Shown: piece by piece, positions 1 to 12,354 of the stretch
Layout of the letters: each line of letters opens with the position of its first letter
How positions within the stretch are numbered: position 1 is the first letter of the stretch
Assembly: GCA_025266875.1 (NCBI GenBank)
Contig: JALLLT010000018.1
Coordinates: forward strand, 310,001 to 374,000
Length of the DNA stretch: 64,000 nucleotides
Origin: Fennellomyces sp. T-0311
Taxonomy: Eukaryota; Mucoromycota; Mucoromycetes; Mucorales; Lichtheimiaceae
Direction of reading: 5' to 3'
Notes under the pieces: model-generated
The model's input: only the letters and a program-made list of their open reading frames with translations
Database searches by the model: none
Told to the model about the DNA's origin: nothing
Translations under genes and position numbers: made by a program

Positions 1-443
1 TGGTAAAGCTCACTCGAAGAATTTGGTAAGCTGTATAAATAAAGCTAGTACACTTTTTTTTCTTTCTGTCTCTTTCTCTGAGTGTATTGTTAGAAGCAAA
101 AAATAGACTGAACGCTCTGGTTACATGTTTTACTCGATATTGCCCTGAAGCATATGCTGGATTAAAAATATAAAGCGACGCGGTGTTTTCTTTTTGTGAA
201 ATGGTTGTACAAACGAATGTGATCGTCCCCATAAAAGATCGACACGGAAGGGCCGATGTGAGAAAGATAACGGACCTCTAACATTAGTGTGATGGATGAT
301 TGTTATTTGCCAAGATCATTACCTTTCCATATCTAGTTACGTCTTAATGTACATTTCATCATCCATATGCTAAAAGTTAAATCTCTTTTTTTTGTTTTCT
401 TCTTTGCAAACCCTTTCTTTTTTTCTTACTCCCTCCATAACAC
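1..443. other. 5' flank of the first gene, no gene seen
   Basis: No coding stretch or RNA gene is recognised. The last 60 bases before the ATG at 444 are very pyrimidine-rich, as is common just upstream of fungal start codons. The region probably holds the promoter and 5' UTR of the O-fucosyltransferase-like gene. Confidence 0.5.
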
Positions 444-2053
444 ATGCTCAAATCTCAACGACTGCGGGTGGGACTTTTGTCTCTCGTGTTACTCAGTATA
501 ACCGGCTTGGTTTTTCGGTGGCACCTGACAAATGACAAACCATTGCAGTCATTACCAACACCTGAAGCAACTGAAGAAACCTTGCCTCCGCCATTTTCGT
601 ATGACAAGCAAGATCCTCGAATATCAAAGGTTTTACAAAATATTGACAAGAAATACTGCGGAGGTCCATGCAGGTTCATGCTTCCAGTATTTATCATGGA
701 ACAAGGTATAAGACAGACGCTGTTACATATATATATATAACAATAACTAAAAAAATAAAGGACAGAGTCCAAGGCTCAAATGCATTTCCGGCAATTGGCA
801 TTCATGGCAGGCATGATCAATCGTACCATTGTGTTGCCTCAAGTGGGTGGTTCACGACTAGGTGCATGTCTGGAACACGACTTTGGATTTTATTACTCGG
901 AAGACTGGGCACCTAGCAACGCAGACCACTTTTCTTACATTGCCATGGATAAATTCACGGCATGGGTCAAGGAACGAAAAGCCGTCGGATTTCCAAGTAC
1001 TTCTCAAACATTTCATGTGCATTTGAGTCGTGACCATAAACAAATTGGTGAAAGCGATAATTGCTTTGCTCCCCTCATGGACAATGCTCGCTTTTCCGAA
1101 AAAAGTATCTATCTCCATGACAGCGGCAATGTACGTCGACGGAAGAAGTACCAAAAGATCATCAAGGACTTTTTTACCGAGAAAGATCCTAAAGCCAGCG
1201 ATGAACCGGAGGTGATGAGTGTGTACTACGATCGAAGGTACCTTTATTTTTTTTTTAAAAAAAAAACCTTTTCAATCTTTTATACTAAACCATCGTTTTA
1301 AGATTCCCTTTCATTCACAACACTGTATCGGAGAATCCTATCCCATACAATGACCAAATAACCAAAGCAGCGAACGCCATAGCCGACGCAATGTCACCGT
1401 ATTTGGCTGTGCACTGGCGTACCGAACGTGCGGAACCTGCAGAAAATCTTGTCGGATGTGCAGAATCGTTGACGGATCTAATTCAAGATCGAGCTAGCCA
1501 ACTCGGCTTGTCATCGCCTACATTTTTCCTTTTGACGGACTATCCTCATGTGTTTGACCAAAAGGTAGTGGACGAAGCAGTGAAATCCAATAGCACGGAA
1601 AACGATCAAGGATTTGTTCCGGCGTCGGCGTCGTTTTCGGCCAAATCATTGACCGTCTATCACCATCGAGCGATCCAATACCTGTACAGCCATTTCAAAG
1701 TGACGGTCACCAGTCTGGAAGCAGACATGATGGACGATAAATCACCTGCAAATTGGACTGTGCTACCGGTGCAAGCGTCACTTGCCAAACAGGATAGCGG
1801 AATACTTGGCATTATTGACAAACTATTGGCTATTCGAGCAGATCTTTTTATGGCCGGCAAACCGGGGGTTTGCGCGAGACGAAGCAGTTTTACCGGTCGC
1901 ATCGTCGATGAACGTATTGCGCGTCGACTGGATGAACTCAAGGACACGCACCAGTGGCTGGATGATATGGATGAGACCATCGAAGAATGGACGGATTACT
2001 CAAGAAAAGGTCCCGGAAGGATGAAGAATATTATCGAGTACTTTGACTTGTAG
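444..2053 (+). CDS. O-fucosyltransferase-like (GT-B) type II membrane protein
   Basis: Three exons, 444-705, 766-1237 and 1303-2053, give a 494-residue protein with phases that match at both junctions (introns begin GTATAA and GTACCT). Residues about 8-24 are a hydrophobic anchor followed by a Pro/Glu-rich stem, as expected for a Golgi or ER type II glycosyltransferase. The segment after the first intron has the family-type 'NRTIVLPQVGG' and exon 3 carries 'YLAVHWRTE' (H282-W283-R284), which matches the conserved HxR-containing motif of GDP-fucose protein O-fucosyltransferases that binds the GDP-fucose phosphates. Substrate is unknown; fungal members of this fold are poorly characterised, so the sugar donor is inferred from the family only. 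It converges with the AMPK beta gene, with stop codons 28 bp apart. Confidence 0.8.
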
Positions 2054-2080
2054 CGTGGTTTGTTTTTATCCTTTTTTTTA

Positions 2081-3488
2081 TTATGATTGCTTTGGAAATA
2101 CGGGCCGGTAGTACATTGTTGTAACATACTATATACATACAAACAAGCAGATTAAAGAATTGTACAGTATATAAGGCAGCAGCGTTTACCTTTTTCCGGT
2201 ATCGCGTGGTGGTCGATAACGCCATGACATTGTCTTTGATAGAGCTTGCATACAGATGATTCAGCGTGACGTGATTAGGTTCAGGTAAAACCGAGTTATC
2301 TTCGTCGCTGATGTTCTGCGAGTTTAATAAGACCTTTTCAAGATGCGGCGGCAACGACGGGGGCTGCTGATGCTCCCATTCCAAAGCCAAGCTGTTGGTG
2401 TTTTCCTCGCCCTCTTCAGCTGAAAGTGACTTGGCCAAAGCCAGAAGATCAGGCGGGATTTCGGAGGTATATTCACTAGTGGGCGTTGATGACCTTGACC
2501 GTGCATCTTTTTTTTTTACACTCCATTAATTAAACCCTCTTTTTCTCCTTCTTTCTTCCTTTCTTTCTTTCTTGCTTGCGTTACCTCGATCCGTCGCATC
2601 CAGCTCTTCCACAACATCCTCATTCTCTTCATCCATGACTTGCAAATAGTTGACTAGATTGCCATCAGGATCCGTTGCCGTTTCCATCTCGTTAGAACAC
2701 TTCCATTCGTCGTCTACGATGAATTTCAAACGGTGGGTTCCGGAAGGAAGCTCCAGCACTGCAGAAAAGTCCTGCGTGCTATATATAGGCGTCTATCAAT
2801 ATCCAATCTGCGTCCGTCTAACCTTAAATATACCTCTTGACAAGCTTGATCTTGTGCTTCCATCCGTTGAATGTTCCGGTGACGTACACATTCTGCCCTC
2901 CCTGGGACCACGTAATAATGGTTGGTACGCCTGTATTTGCACTTGCTTAATTGATATCCTTTTTCTTTCAGAAGCTGCACTACCTTTTGATTGTGGTTCT
3001 CGAGCAATGCTGCGGTTCCGACTCAAACGTTGGGGCTGTTCCTCCTCTATTTCTTGTTCTCGATTGATGCTCATACCGCGTGTACGATAATAAGGACCGC
3101 GGACAGAATCGCTTCGATGGTGAGAGGAAGCAGAGGAGGAAAGTGAACCGTACCAAGGACTGGTATTGCCTGTGCTTGATACCCAGCCTGATTTTCCTGT
3201 TGATAACGGAACTGCCCGAGTGGCAGGCTGTTGATCTACTGGGGATGGTTGGTCTTCACTGGTCGATGGAGGCCCGCTCTCATTGCTGCCAGGCACAGTG
3301 ACGGACAGGCGAAATGGGACTGGCTGTTTATGCGATGACAATGTTGTAGGCGTGACAACCGGAGGTGCTGCTGATTTCTTTTCAAACTGGTATCCGCTGC
3401 TGCTACGTGTTGAACCAGGACGAGATTCATCGGCTTCGCGATCGGCGGCGGCTGTATGATTGTACTCAGTTGAAGTCGAATTGCCCAT
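2081..3488 (-). CDS. AMPK/SNF1 kinase complex beta subunit (Gal83/Sip-like)
   Basis: Five exons (3488-2984, 2930-2834, 2778-2585, 2506-2190, 2128-2081) encode 386 residues. The N terminus MGNSTST is a good N-myristoylation signal, and this decides the start over an upstream in-frame ATG. A Ser/Thr/Pro-rich linker is followed by the AMPK1-type glycogen-binding module at about 170-250 ('NVYVTGTFNGWK', then 'LPSGTHRLKFIVDDEW'). The C-terminal ASC/AMPKBI domain contains 'LPEPNHVTLNHLY' and 'VMALSTTTRYRKKYVT' and ends in a 16-codon last exon. The beta subunit scaffolds the catalytic alpha and nucleotide-sensing gamma subunits and places the kinase on membranes or glycogen. All signature regions are present and the splice phases close, so the gene looks functional. 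Confidence 0.93.
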
Positions 3489-3667
3489 TCTTTTTCTGTG
3501 TGCAAGTAAGTTTTGACCCAACAAAAAAAAGAAAACGCTCTATGGTGTTGAAAAATGCGCCGATCGTACGAAATTTTAGGGTTTTGTTGGGCAACAAGAT
3601 TAAAGCAGCACATTGAACAAAATGACTCATTTGCGTGAACACCGCATGTTTTTTATTGATACATCTC

Positions 3668-4522
3668 TTACTCGGCCTTTGGAGCCGTTGCCGATGTGGT
3701 GGCCACTAACCGAGGCTGATGCAATTTGCCTTTATCCTCATCCTCTTTCAGCTTGGTCTGGAACTCCTCGCGTGCTCTGTCTTGCCACCGATGCTGTTCG
3801 GCAATGTCATGTATCTTGAAGCCAAAAATACGCGGCTCGTAGCGCTCGAACGACTTGGCGGGCATGTAGGATGGGTGGACTTGGAATAACATGTGCGGGA
3901 ACGTGGTTCCAAAATAAGCACCGTCGATGGATGCATGGCGGGAAGACTTGGGATTATATATGTCTTCGCATCGCGGGCAGTACAGCTTGACCGTCTTTGT
4001 TAATGGCACGTCGGACAATCCCACCGGCAACAGCGGCTGGAGATTGCAAAGGACACGGGGACAGCGACCGAAATCCGCCTTTTTGTACTTGTCCAGCTGA
4101 AAAACGCACCATGTTTAGCCGCTTGACGACATGGAATCGCTTTATATATCTCTATTTACCATTTTGGCAAGGCCACGAGTGGTGATCACGAAACGAGCGT
4201 GAATCAGACCATACAGATGTCGTGCTGCCTTTTCGATTTGCTCTCGTGCCTTCTCGCTGAGCGACTCTTCGTCTAATGGACCGTTGGGTTAACAAGGTGC
4301 CCTGCACGCTCCCTCCCCTCTCTCTGAGATTTTACCCAGGTTGTCTGTGATCATGTCCAACGCTTCGGCATAATACTGCTGCACTTCCTGGCTCAGGCCC
4401 GTCAAATTGAACCGGTCCAAGATGTAGTCCTCGTCCACCTCACAAAAATACTCGTTGCCCTTGGTCTCCAAGAACCAATCAATCCAGTATTTCGCATAGT
4501 CGCTCTCGGTTCCACTGCTCAT
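3668..4522 (-). CDS. Casein kinase 2 regulatory (beta) subunit
   Basis: Exons 4522-4336, 4272-4160 and 4096-3668 encode 242 residues. The start MSSGTESDY followed by '[21 protein letters not shown]' parts matches the usual CK2 beta N terminus, including the acidic loop. The zinc-binding dimerisation domain is visible with C112-x4-C117 and C140-x2-C143 ('CPRVLC', 'YCPRC'). The subunit stabilises the CK2 tetramer and selects substrates. Upstream at about 4597-4650 lies a short coding-looking stretch ending 'ATGKKPK', followed by a donor-like GTAAGG. Splicing it in would place an in-frame ATG at the junction, so a longer N terminus or a 5' UTR exon is possible. The gene lies 180 bp upstream of AMPK beta on the same strand. 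Confidence 0.93.
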
Positions 4523-5041
4523 GTCATCCACTAGCAACGCGCGGTATTAAGTCCTTTGTCTCGTCAAAATACCAATAATAATAATAAATAACCCTTACTC
4601 TTGGGCTTTTTACCAGTCGCTTCCGGTTGGGTTTCGGTATGTTCGGGTAACCTATAACAATAGAAGAGAGTTAATCACAGGTTCGATGCGTTATCGTCAA
4701 GCAATAAGTTTTAAGGAATAACAAAAAAAAAGTGCAGCGATCCATCCACATGAGTCATTCGAAGCAAAATATGCAATCAAACAGCTCATGTTTTTTTCAA
4801 TGTTGTCGGATGCTGTCATCTGGTATTGGTAATGCTGGCAAGAATGCCGCGCACCACGGAACCCGAACGTACACATGATTGAAGTCATTTGTCAAATCAC
4901 CTTTTCACTTTGGAATGGGAGACACGCTTCTTGAAAGGATAAGTGCAGTGAGCAGTCTATAAAACTTTTAGCTGAGAGTGAACTCGAGTGAAATTGGTCG
5001 ACGATTGCCCAAAAGGTATCTCTCGTTTTATAGTTGTTTTT
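4523..5041. other. Intergenic region between CK2 beta and the STRA6-like gene
   Basis: No complete gene. The part at about 4597-4650 (minus strand) may be a 5' exon of the CK2 beta transcript. The remainder should hold the CK2 beta promoter and the 3' UTR of the STRA6-like gene, whose stop is at 5042. Confidence 0.45.
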
Positions 5042-8000
5042 TTATTTGGCAACATTGTCTTTGTTACAGTGCTTTCTGGACCGACGCAGCTGAATGGCAT
5101 GTGTGTTATCCGTATGTTTACTAAGAACGCTCGGGACTTTACTTACCAGAGGATTGTGGATCAAGGTATAGGCCAGGAACCAACGTGTTCTAGCCTGAGA
5201 TGATGATGATGATGCAATCTGATACTTTTTAGGGTCCATCAAAACCATTTCCGGATCTAGTTTATGTGCTGCACACAGTTTCACCTTTTCCTTGGATGGC
5301 TTGAGACATGGCAAAAGACACTCGATAAACACCAGCATGATCGGATTATTGTACTCGTGTTCGGCTAACAACTTTTGTACGGAGCCGTTGGTTACATGGT
5401 AATCAAAATGACATCAAAACTTACCATGCCACAGTAACCAACAAACCCTAGAATCATTCTTCTTTTACTCATTACTTGTAAACATTGAGTCACCCACTTT
5501 ATTTACCTCCATCCCCGCGGCGCACGGACCATGTTTCCGCATTACGATCCACTCGCAAACTGAACAACGGGTACCGCAGTATCAGTTTTAGCGTCCGAAT
5601 AATGTATGATGTCAACGCCCGAGTCATCGATGTAAACATCATAAAGTACCAATAGTGCAACAGCGGCGCTCGGTTTTGCAAACTGAACCGTGTCTGGCTC
5701 TTGATAAACAACATGTTGGTGATACGTTTCTGAATCATCTGAACAACCAGGGCTATAAAAAAACTCATCACAAAGATACCGTATCCGACATGGTGCAGTA
5801 GTGCTTCCCTCGCTTTGTCAAGTTGAATCAGCATCGCGATCCCCGTCCCGATAAGCGATACCTCCACCATAAAGTACAATGTGCCGGTGAAGCCGAATCC
5901 AACACATACGCCTAGGAATCGGATGGCGTCATCCAAATCAATGCTACGTAAATATTATTATCGTGCGCTATGAGACATAACTTGTAAACATACTCGTTGT
6001 CTTTTTTCCATTTAAAGAGAAGGTAGTTGCCACGTCGAAGGCGTAGGATATCTTTGGTTGTTCGGCGCAAAATTCCCAGAGAATATATCATACAAACTGG
6101 GCCATTTGAATTGATAAGCGTTTGGGAAAGGGCAATCAACTTACATCCTCCCGCACCCAACGTTGCGATATAAACTGCGATCTGCATCAGCATAAATGAC
6201 TTTACTGCAAAGCCCATTGGGTCTGGATGGTGCTGCAGCTGTGTCAGGTAAGGCGACCATGCACAAAGATGAACTGGAACCACACCGCCGACACCAATCA
6301 TTTGTATAAGCAGCACCGGGATCTACATAACCGTGTAACTCATTCTGATTATGTGGGGCTCTGAAACACTGTGCTTACCAGCTGAGCCAAGCAGTAAATC
6401 AGCAGTGTAAGAGATGCCTTGACAGCAAACGGAATCCTACGATATCCAAAAAAAAATGAGTAAACACATCAAGAGTGTGTACCAGTTTTTTTCCATTACC
6501 GAACATATTTATCCACACCAAAGAGCCATCGCACTCTATCCATAGTAAACAACCGTGTGCGCCGAGGAGTCATCAAGAGTTTCCAAATCCGTCTATGCCA
6601 TGGCTGCCGTACATTCCGGATCACACGAAACTCCTTATTTCTCAACAACCGTTGCACATACTGTTCCTCAATATCAGACACTTCCAAAAACGTGAACCGA
6701 CACTTTTCGCACGATCGAAACGTGAATATGCGGACAAGAAAATATACGGCAATCGAAGCATAGGCAATGATGCCGGGAACCGAACACAGGACATTGAAAG
6801 CGAGAAGCGAAACATCACGTGCAAAAGTAATCACAAATGATGGCAAATCGATCACCACTCGCAAGCTGAACAGGACCATGGTTGTGTATAATCCAAGCAC
6901 GTTGGCAATGCGCGATCGATAACTCGCCGTAAAGCAAAGAAAAAGTGGATAAAAGTATACGGCGTAGAGGAAAAATGATAGAAATAGTTCTGCAGGATTT
7001 GTCTAAGTCTTTGGCTTTGCGATAAAACGCGGAGGGGTTTTTTGCACTCACCGACAATTTTGGCGGCTCGTGGCAACCATTCGTCAAAAATACTGGATTG
7101 CGAGTTGATCAGGTTCCAAGCTTGACTGAATATAAAGGAGCCTGATGATGCGATATGAGTAATAAATAGTTATCTGCACGTGCATCCATGTTTACCGATA
7201 GCGATGAATATGCACATATTCAGCGGATGGGATGGCTGTCGACACAGAAAACGCACAGGCCTATAGCATATACCATTAGTTCCTTTTTTTCCCTTTGTGC
7301 AAGATATCCTTAGTTCACTTGCGGTGGAAACTCAAATCCTGGCATAACAAATGTCATTACTGCAAAACATGCCGGGATAAGAAGAAAATTGACCAACGAC
7401 AGATACTGCAAGATTGTCGTCACTGACATTTATAACTGTCAGTGTCTAACCCTCCAAAAAAAAAAACCTTAAAACTTACTAGTTGAGCAAACTTTTGTTA
7501 CAGTCGCTTTGGATTTGTCAACATAAAGGCCGGCATAGATATAAGTAAAACAAAGTGGGTTGGCTCTAGATCCGTACAAAGCAAGTCGCTTTCAAAGCAG
7601 CTCATCAGTAAAAAAAAAAGGTGATCAATGAAAAGGGAGATACGAACAATGAACCGTGTTCGAGGCGGTAACGTAACATCCGGTACTGAAAGAGAATTTC
7701 GTAATACGCCAGTGGAATGGTTTCCGAGGAAATGGTTGTCCGCATCCAAGTATTGGTAAGTAATAATCACTGATCGATCAAAAGCGAGTCCATAAAGAAT
7801 CGATTGCTTATCGGCCATTTGCACAGATGGCAAGAGTGTCAAGTTCTACGTACTCTTTTGAGTACACCTTTTGTTCTGTGGAAGAATGCGCCTAACTTAC
7901 CATTGCGTGATCATCTGTCATATAATGCATATACGTTCCCTTCACCGCAATCGTTTGAACCATGGGGGCGTCTGCAATGGCTGTAATTTTATTGTTGGTA

Positions 8001-8535
8001 TCTTCAAACGAGTCTCCATTGTCTCTAAAGACACTGTCTGTTGGCTTCAAACGGTTCGGAGCGCAGCATCCGCCAACTATCAGAACATAAGTTATTGAAT
8101 ACAACTGAGCGTCGACATCTTTTTTGTTACCAGTGGCAATGGACAGTTTTGTTTCCGTCAACGATACGTTCACTTTGTAATCTCAAGTTAAAAAGCCATG
8201 AATGCATCTTTGACATGTATTTTTGGTACCGTATTGTTGTGGATAGTAAATCCAGTCGTCGCCTTGGTATGTCTGCCAGCCATCGTGATCTTGGTTAATG
8301 TGCAAACATGCACCGTCTCTCAAAAGGTTGGGTTTTCTTCCAACAGAGCGTACTATGTATAAAAACAGCTGTGTGGCATATGTTGGCACAATTTACCCAT
8401 TGAGTCGCTCCCAACACTGCGTGGTAAATGCCACTATTGATATGTCAGCTAAAGTAATTGATAGAGAAACACACAGGTGCATATACCTCCATAAACTATT
8501 CTGAACAAGGCTATGAAGGCTATCAGTCGCGACAT
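5042..8535 (-). CDS. STRA6/RBP-receptor-like multipass membrane protein
   Basis: A gene of more than ten exons. The first exon (8535-8487) encodes a signal peptide (MSRLIAFIALFRIVYG). Clear later exons lie near 8170-7900, 7840-7450, 7420-7330, 7130-7050, 6960-6490, 6310-5960, 5940-5510, 5370-5160 and 5089-5042. A Cys-containing extracellular region is followed by many hydrophobic segments. The C-terminal part has 'DPKKYQIAS' and then 'RTRWFLAYTLIHNPL', which closely resembles the intracellular end of vertebrate STRA6 (family pattern RWxLAYTLLHNP). STRA6 is the retinol transporter/receptor for retinol-binding protein; here a retinoid or apocarotenoid substrate is only an inference. Some middle exon edges are uncertain, but no obligatory break was found. 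Confidence 0.72.
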
Positions 8536-9028
8536 TTTTTTTCAGGAAGTAAAAAGGTGTTTTGATCAGCAAGTCCATGATTGGAATTATTGATGTTACT
8601 CTCGCATATAAAGGAGCAAACTCTTATCACGTTCTCCTTGCACAACTAGGCGCGGTACCGTTGGATTTGCTGACTTTATATCAATAGGTAGCTGGTTGGC
8701 TTGCAATGACCAATTCATACCTCTTGTACCTTTGATAACTACGTTTTTCTATTCCTTAACAGCGGTGTCTACGCACACCTGATTCGACCCAGTCGCATCA
8801 TCAACGTGTCATTTTATAAAATGGGTAGGCTTTTCTCTTCGCCGCTGGAAAGAAAAAATTTTGCGACGAGTGGCCGTGTAGAAACATTGCGCACTTTGAC
8901 AGCCTCTCAATTTGGCTTTAGCTAGTATTAGTATCTCACTGAGGTAATATTTATCTGTTATTCGGTCCTTCATTCCCATGTTAAAACCGAGAAATTCCTT
9001 TCACTTGCCCTCAACATACCTGCCTCTG
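8536..9028. other. Promoter side of the STRA6-like gene, no gene seen
   Basis: About 490 bp without a credible reading frame. It probably includes the promoter of the STRA6-like gene, which reads leftward from 8535. Confidence 0.4.
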
Positions 9029-9258
9029 CACCGTAAAAAATCCGCCTGGGCGATTTCGGGGATGTTGGGATCTTCTGGGATAATAGCGAAATCCCAACAT
9101 ATGAGTAACGCAGGCTGTGCTTGCGACCCAAGCGAATCCCAGAATATCCCAAAATCTGCCCAACGCTGCTACACAGGATCTCAAAATCGGTTAGCGTCTC
9201 CTTTATCCCCAGATTATCCCCAGAAATGCCCAGAATATCTGAAGGATTTTTTACGGTG
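9029..9258. mobile_element. MITE-like non-autonomous element with 15-bp TIRs
   Basis: CACCGTAAAAAATCC at 9029-9043 is repeated as its exact reverse complement at 9244-9258, giving a 230-bp element. Inside each end are further G/C-rich subterminal motifs in opposite orientation (TGGGAT and TCTGGG near the left end; ATCCCC and CCCAGA near the right end). ATGTTGGGAT at 9062-9071 also pairs with ATCCCAACAT at 9091-9100. There is no coding capacity. No obvious target-site duplication flanks it, so the superfamily cannot be assigned. The exact long TIRs are what is seen; mobility is inferred. Confidence 0.6.
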
Positions 9259-10390
9259 TGTTGATTTCATAATTCACCTATTAGTTCACGTTTATCATTG
9301 TTCTACTTACTTGACGGAGGAAATGAATTCGATGATCAAATATGATATCCATGTCACTGCTTGAAAACTGCTCTAATATCCCAACAGCAATACAGATAAC
9401 CGATTCTATTTCACTGGAAAGTAACTTTTGAGAATATGTCTCACGTGAAGCATCTCAGAATGTATCCAGAGATAAAGTCAATACTGCATTAAATAATCAT
9501 GCCAAGTATAGAATGGAAAATGTCCAGTAGTATCACACGTTCAAGATAGATTTACCTTTTTCATATGCGGCATTGTCCGTTTACAGCTGCTCCCCAAGTG
9601 ACAAATATATGCTAGTTCTCGACGAGCGATACGAATACCCACGAAACTATCCATTTTCTTCTCGCCAACGGTTCAAATGGCAACGAGATCAGTAGCCTTG
9701 ATGACGGGCAGGTTATCAAGAAAAAGAACGAGCTGTATGCTTGTCAAGCGATGGTTATGAAACCGAGAAGGGTGCATGAAAATTAACCCACCGGAGAACT
9801 CATAGAGAGGAAGACTACGTACCAAATGTCTACAACACTATGGGGGATATCCACGCATGGCAGCAGAACCGCTATAAAGTTTATTCTCACTTTATCGCTT
9901 TGAGATCATGCTTACGCTGGATGGGTCTGTAACGTGTGGCGTCATACTTTTATATGAACTTCAAGAATGGGCAAAATACCAAGTCAACAAACAAGAAATG
10001 CGATGGTCCGACGTCTACCAATGTCACTCTCTTCATGGGGAACAAGGATGTAATAGGATTATATACTACATAGACGACCCACTATTGGAGCCGGCTGCCG
10101 TGGATACCACTTTCATATGCAAGTGAGGGCTAAATCAATGGTATTCGAACCTACCTTTGTCATGAGAGATTAATGGGGTTGGTTATTACATGCGACATAT
10201 CATTACACATTGCCCATAAATTAAAGTCTGCGTTTTCTACAGTAAACTTTGATCTGTGCCTTTTTATACTGGATCTCTTCGTTTTGCATAGCATTAATTT
10301 TGGTGTGGCAAGCAAGCAAAAGAGAACGAGTACCGAAAAAATCATGCCGGTGGCTGTTCCCGATTTTTTTTAAAAAAGTTTTCGTGATCG
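9259..10390. other. Intergenic, no gene seen
   Basis: Only short open frames without recognisable protein features. One 72-codon frame at 9908-10126 has no family resemblance. The last part should hold the promoter of the TPR gene, including an A/T-rich stretch just before its ATG at 10391. Confidence 0.4.
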
Positions 10391-12133
10391 ATGAGTCGAC
10401 CTCAGAATAGACGATTACCCAAACCCAAGAACGACAAACCAAAGAAAAACGCCAAAGAGCCTGAGACCTTTGACGATTTCCTGGCCGGTAACCTTCAAAT
10501 CGGCCGCATTATATAAAAGCACAGTTTATTGATCCGTTTATGCAGAGGGAATCGCGTTCGAAGAACAAGGTGAGCGCTACCAAACTGGTGATCGAGCACA
10601 ACGCAACTATGAACGAGCCGCTGGAATGTATGAAAAAGCTCATGCGCTCAATGATCAAGATCCGGATTGTCTTTACAACTGGTAAAAGTTGCTACGACTT
10701 TTTTTCGGGCAAGTGAGGTTGCTGATCGGTATATGTAAAAAGGGGTCGTATCCAGTATATATTGGTTGGATTCTATCCTGCGCATACGGCACCTGAAGCC
10801 AAGTTAAAGGTGTTGGATGAAGCCATCGAGAAGTTCCGCAAAGCATTGACGCTGGATGCCAATAAGACCGATTCCCAATTCAACCTTGCTCAAGCGTTAC
10901 ACTTGCGCTCAGAAATACTTCAGGATGCTACTGAAGTGGATAATCCGTATATGCAATCGGCTATGGGTAAGTAGGGTTCAAACCGGCAGTTCGTTTATGC
11001 TCATCATGGGACATGCAGCGCTACAGGAAGCTATCTCGTTATTCGAAACGGTGTATGATGGCCAGGAAAGGGAATTCAACGGTCAGAGATTGGATGGATC
11101 ACACCATGATCATCAGCACAATGACGAGCATAAACACGATGACCATCAGCGCAATGACAATCCTAAGCACGATAACCATCAGCACAATGACGACCCTAAG
11201 CATGAAGATCACCACCACGACGAACAGAAGCATGAACCGGCCCCCTCTAGCGAATACACAACTGTCACCGAAGTTGAAGCAACAACTGCGTATTCATTGA
11301 TCGACACATTACTATCCATGTCTGACACCATGACAACCATGGCCTCGATGCTTGCTTCATACCAATCCGCTGTAGACCTATTCAGCAAGGCACGCTCCAA
11401 ACTCGGTTTGGCCGAGAAATGGCTTGGTACAACATCCGACGAAGACAAGGAGCACAAGCAAGCCCGTATCCAAATCAACTTGAAGGAAGCACAGAATTTC
11501 TCTCAGCAGGCTGAACGATCCTTCCTGGCATCCAAACGAGTCGATCATGATCTGTTTCAACAGGCGCTCGGTCGATTAGACGACATCATTGAGCAACTCG
11601 ATCCACGCAACGTTGAAGCATTTTGCGACAAGGGCGATATCCTCGGATCGTATGCAGAACTGATTGCCCAAGAAGATAAACCTACATCCGATGTATGGCA
11701 GCATTATGCACAGGCTGACAAATCACTCAAGGCCGCATTGAAAATCGAGAGCAAGAACCTGAACATACTAAACAAACTCGGCGATCTAAGTATAGCAAGA
11801 GCACGGCTGGAGCTTCCGGTTGCAGAACGTAATAAGGCGCAGCTGCTCAAAAACGCCGAATTCTATTTTAAACAAGCTGTGGAGACGGATCGTCAAGTGT
11901 TGACCAGCGGTTACATTGGTTGGGCGTACAGTTGCTGGGCGTTGGAGGAATGGACTCAGGTAGAGGACAAGAAGAAGGCAGCGGCAAAGGTCATCCAATT
12001 GTGGCTTGGCCGTGGTGGCAGTGCCGAAATGTTCGGTGATCTGACCGAGGATACTGAAACCGTGGATTCTGACTTTATCGAATGGGTGAACGAGGAATTC
12101 TTTGAAGAAGAAGGCAGTGAAGAAGACGATTGA
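10391..12133 (+). CDS. TPR-repeat protein with His/Asp-rich insert
   Basis: Four exons (10391-10487, 10546-10681, 10743-10966, 11019-12133) with matching phases encode 523 residues. A basic N terminus (PKPKNDKPKK) precedes helical TPR-type repeats, for example 'LDEAIEKFRKALTLDA' and 'LLKNAEFYFKQAVETD', each with Ala/Gly at the usual packing positions. Residues about 180-230 form a low-complexity His/Asp/Asn/Lys block. The C terminus is strongly acidic (EEEGSEEDD). Overall form (basic start, irregular TPRs, acidic tail) recalls the fungal Nro1/ETT1 family linked to translation termination and nuclear import, but no decisive motif was recognised. Function is therefore open; a scaffold role is the safest inference. 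Confidence 0.75.
11097..11232 (+). repeat. Imperfect tandem repeat coding for a His/Asp-rich tract
   Basis: Within exon 4 of the TPR gene, units of about 33 nt built on CACAATGACGA / CCTAAGCA / GATAACCATCAG recur about four times. They encode repeats of the type HNDDPKHDDHQ. The frame is kept. The tract is rich in His, Asp and Asn and could bind metal ions, which is inference. Confidence 0.7.
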
Positions 12134-12354
12134 TCTGTGTAACATTAGAGAGAGAGAGAAAAAAAGAACCTTTTAGGGCAATATTGGCCCGGAAAAGTGT
12201 TTGCCCTTTCAAGGTACAAGGTACCACTTATTTTTAATTAAGGTTTCTTTATATAATTGATATAGAAAATATTACAAAACGAGAAAGGGAATACAACGAA
12301 CAAGGGGATTAGTAAGATAATAATGTCGGAGAGAGATTATGGGTTGGCGTGGAC

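Noticed and set aside
10120..10175. Sequence with a GGTTCGAATACC-like (tRNA B-box) motif on the minus strand
   Set aside because: The arms around the loop do not pair as a T-stem, and no A box, anticodon arm or acceptor stem could be placed.
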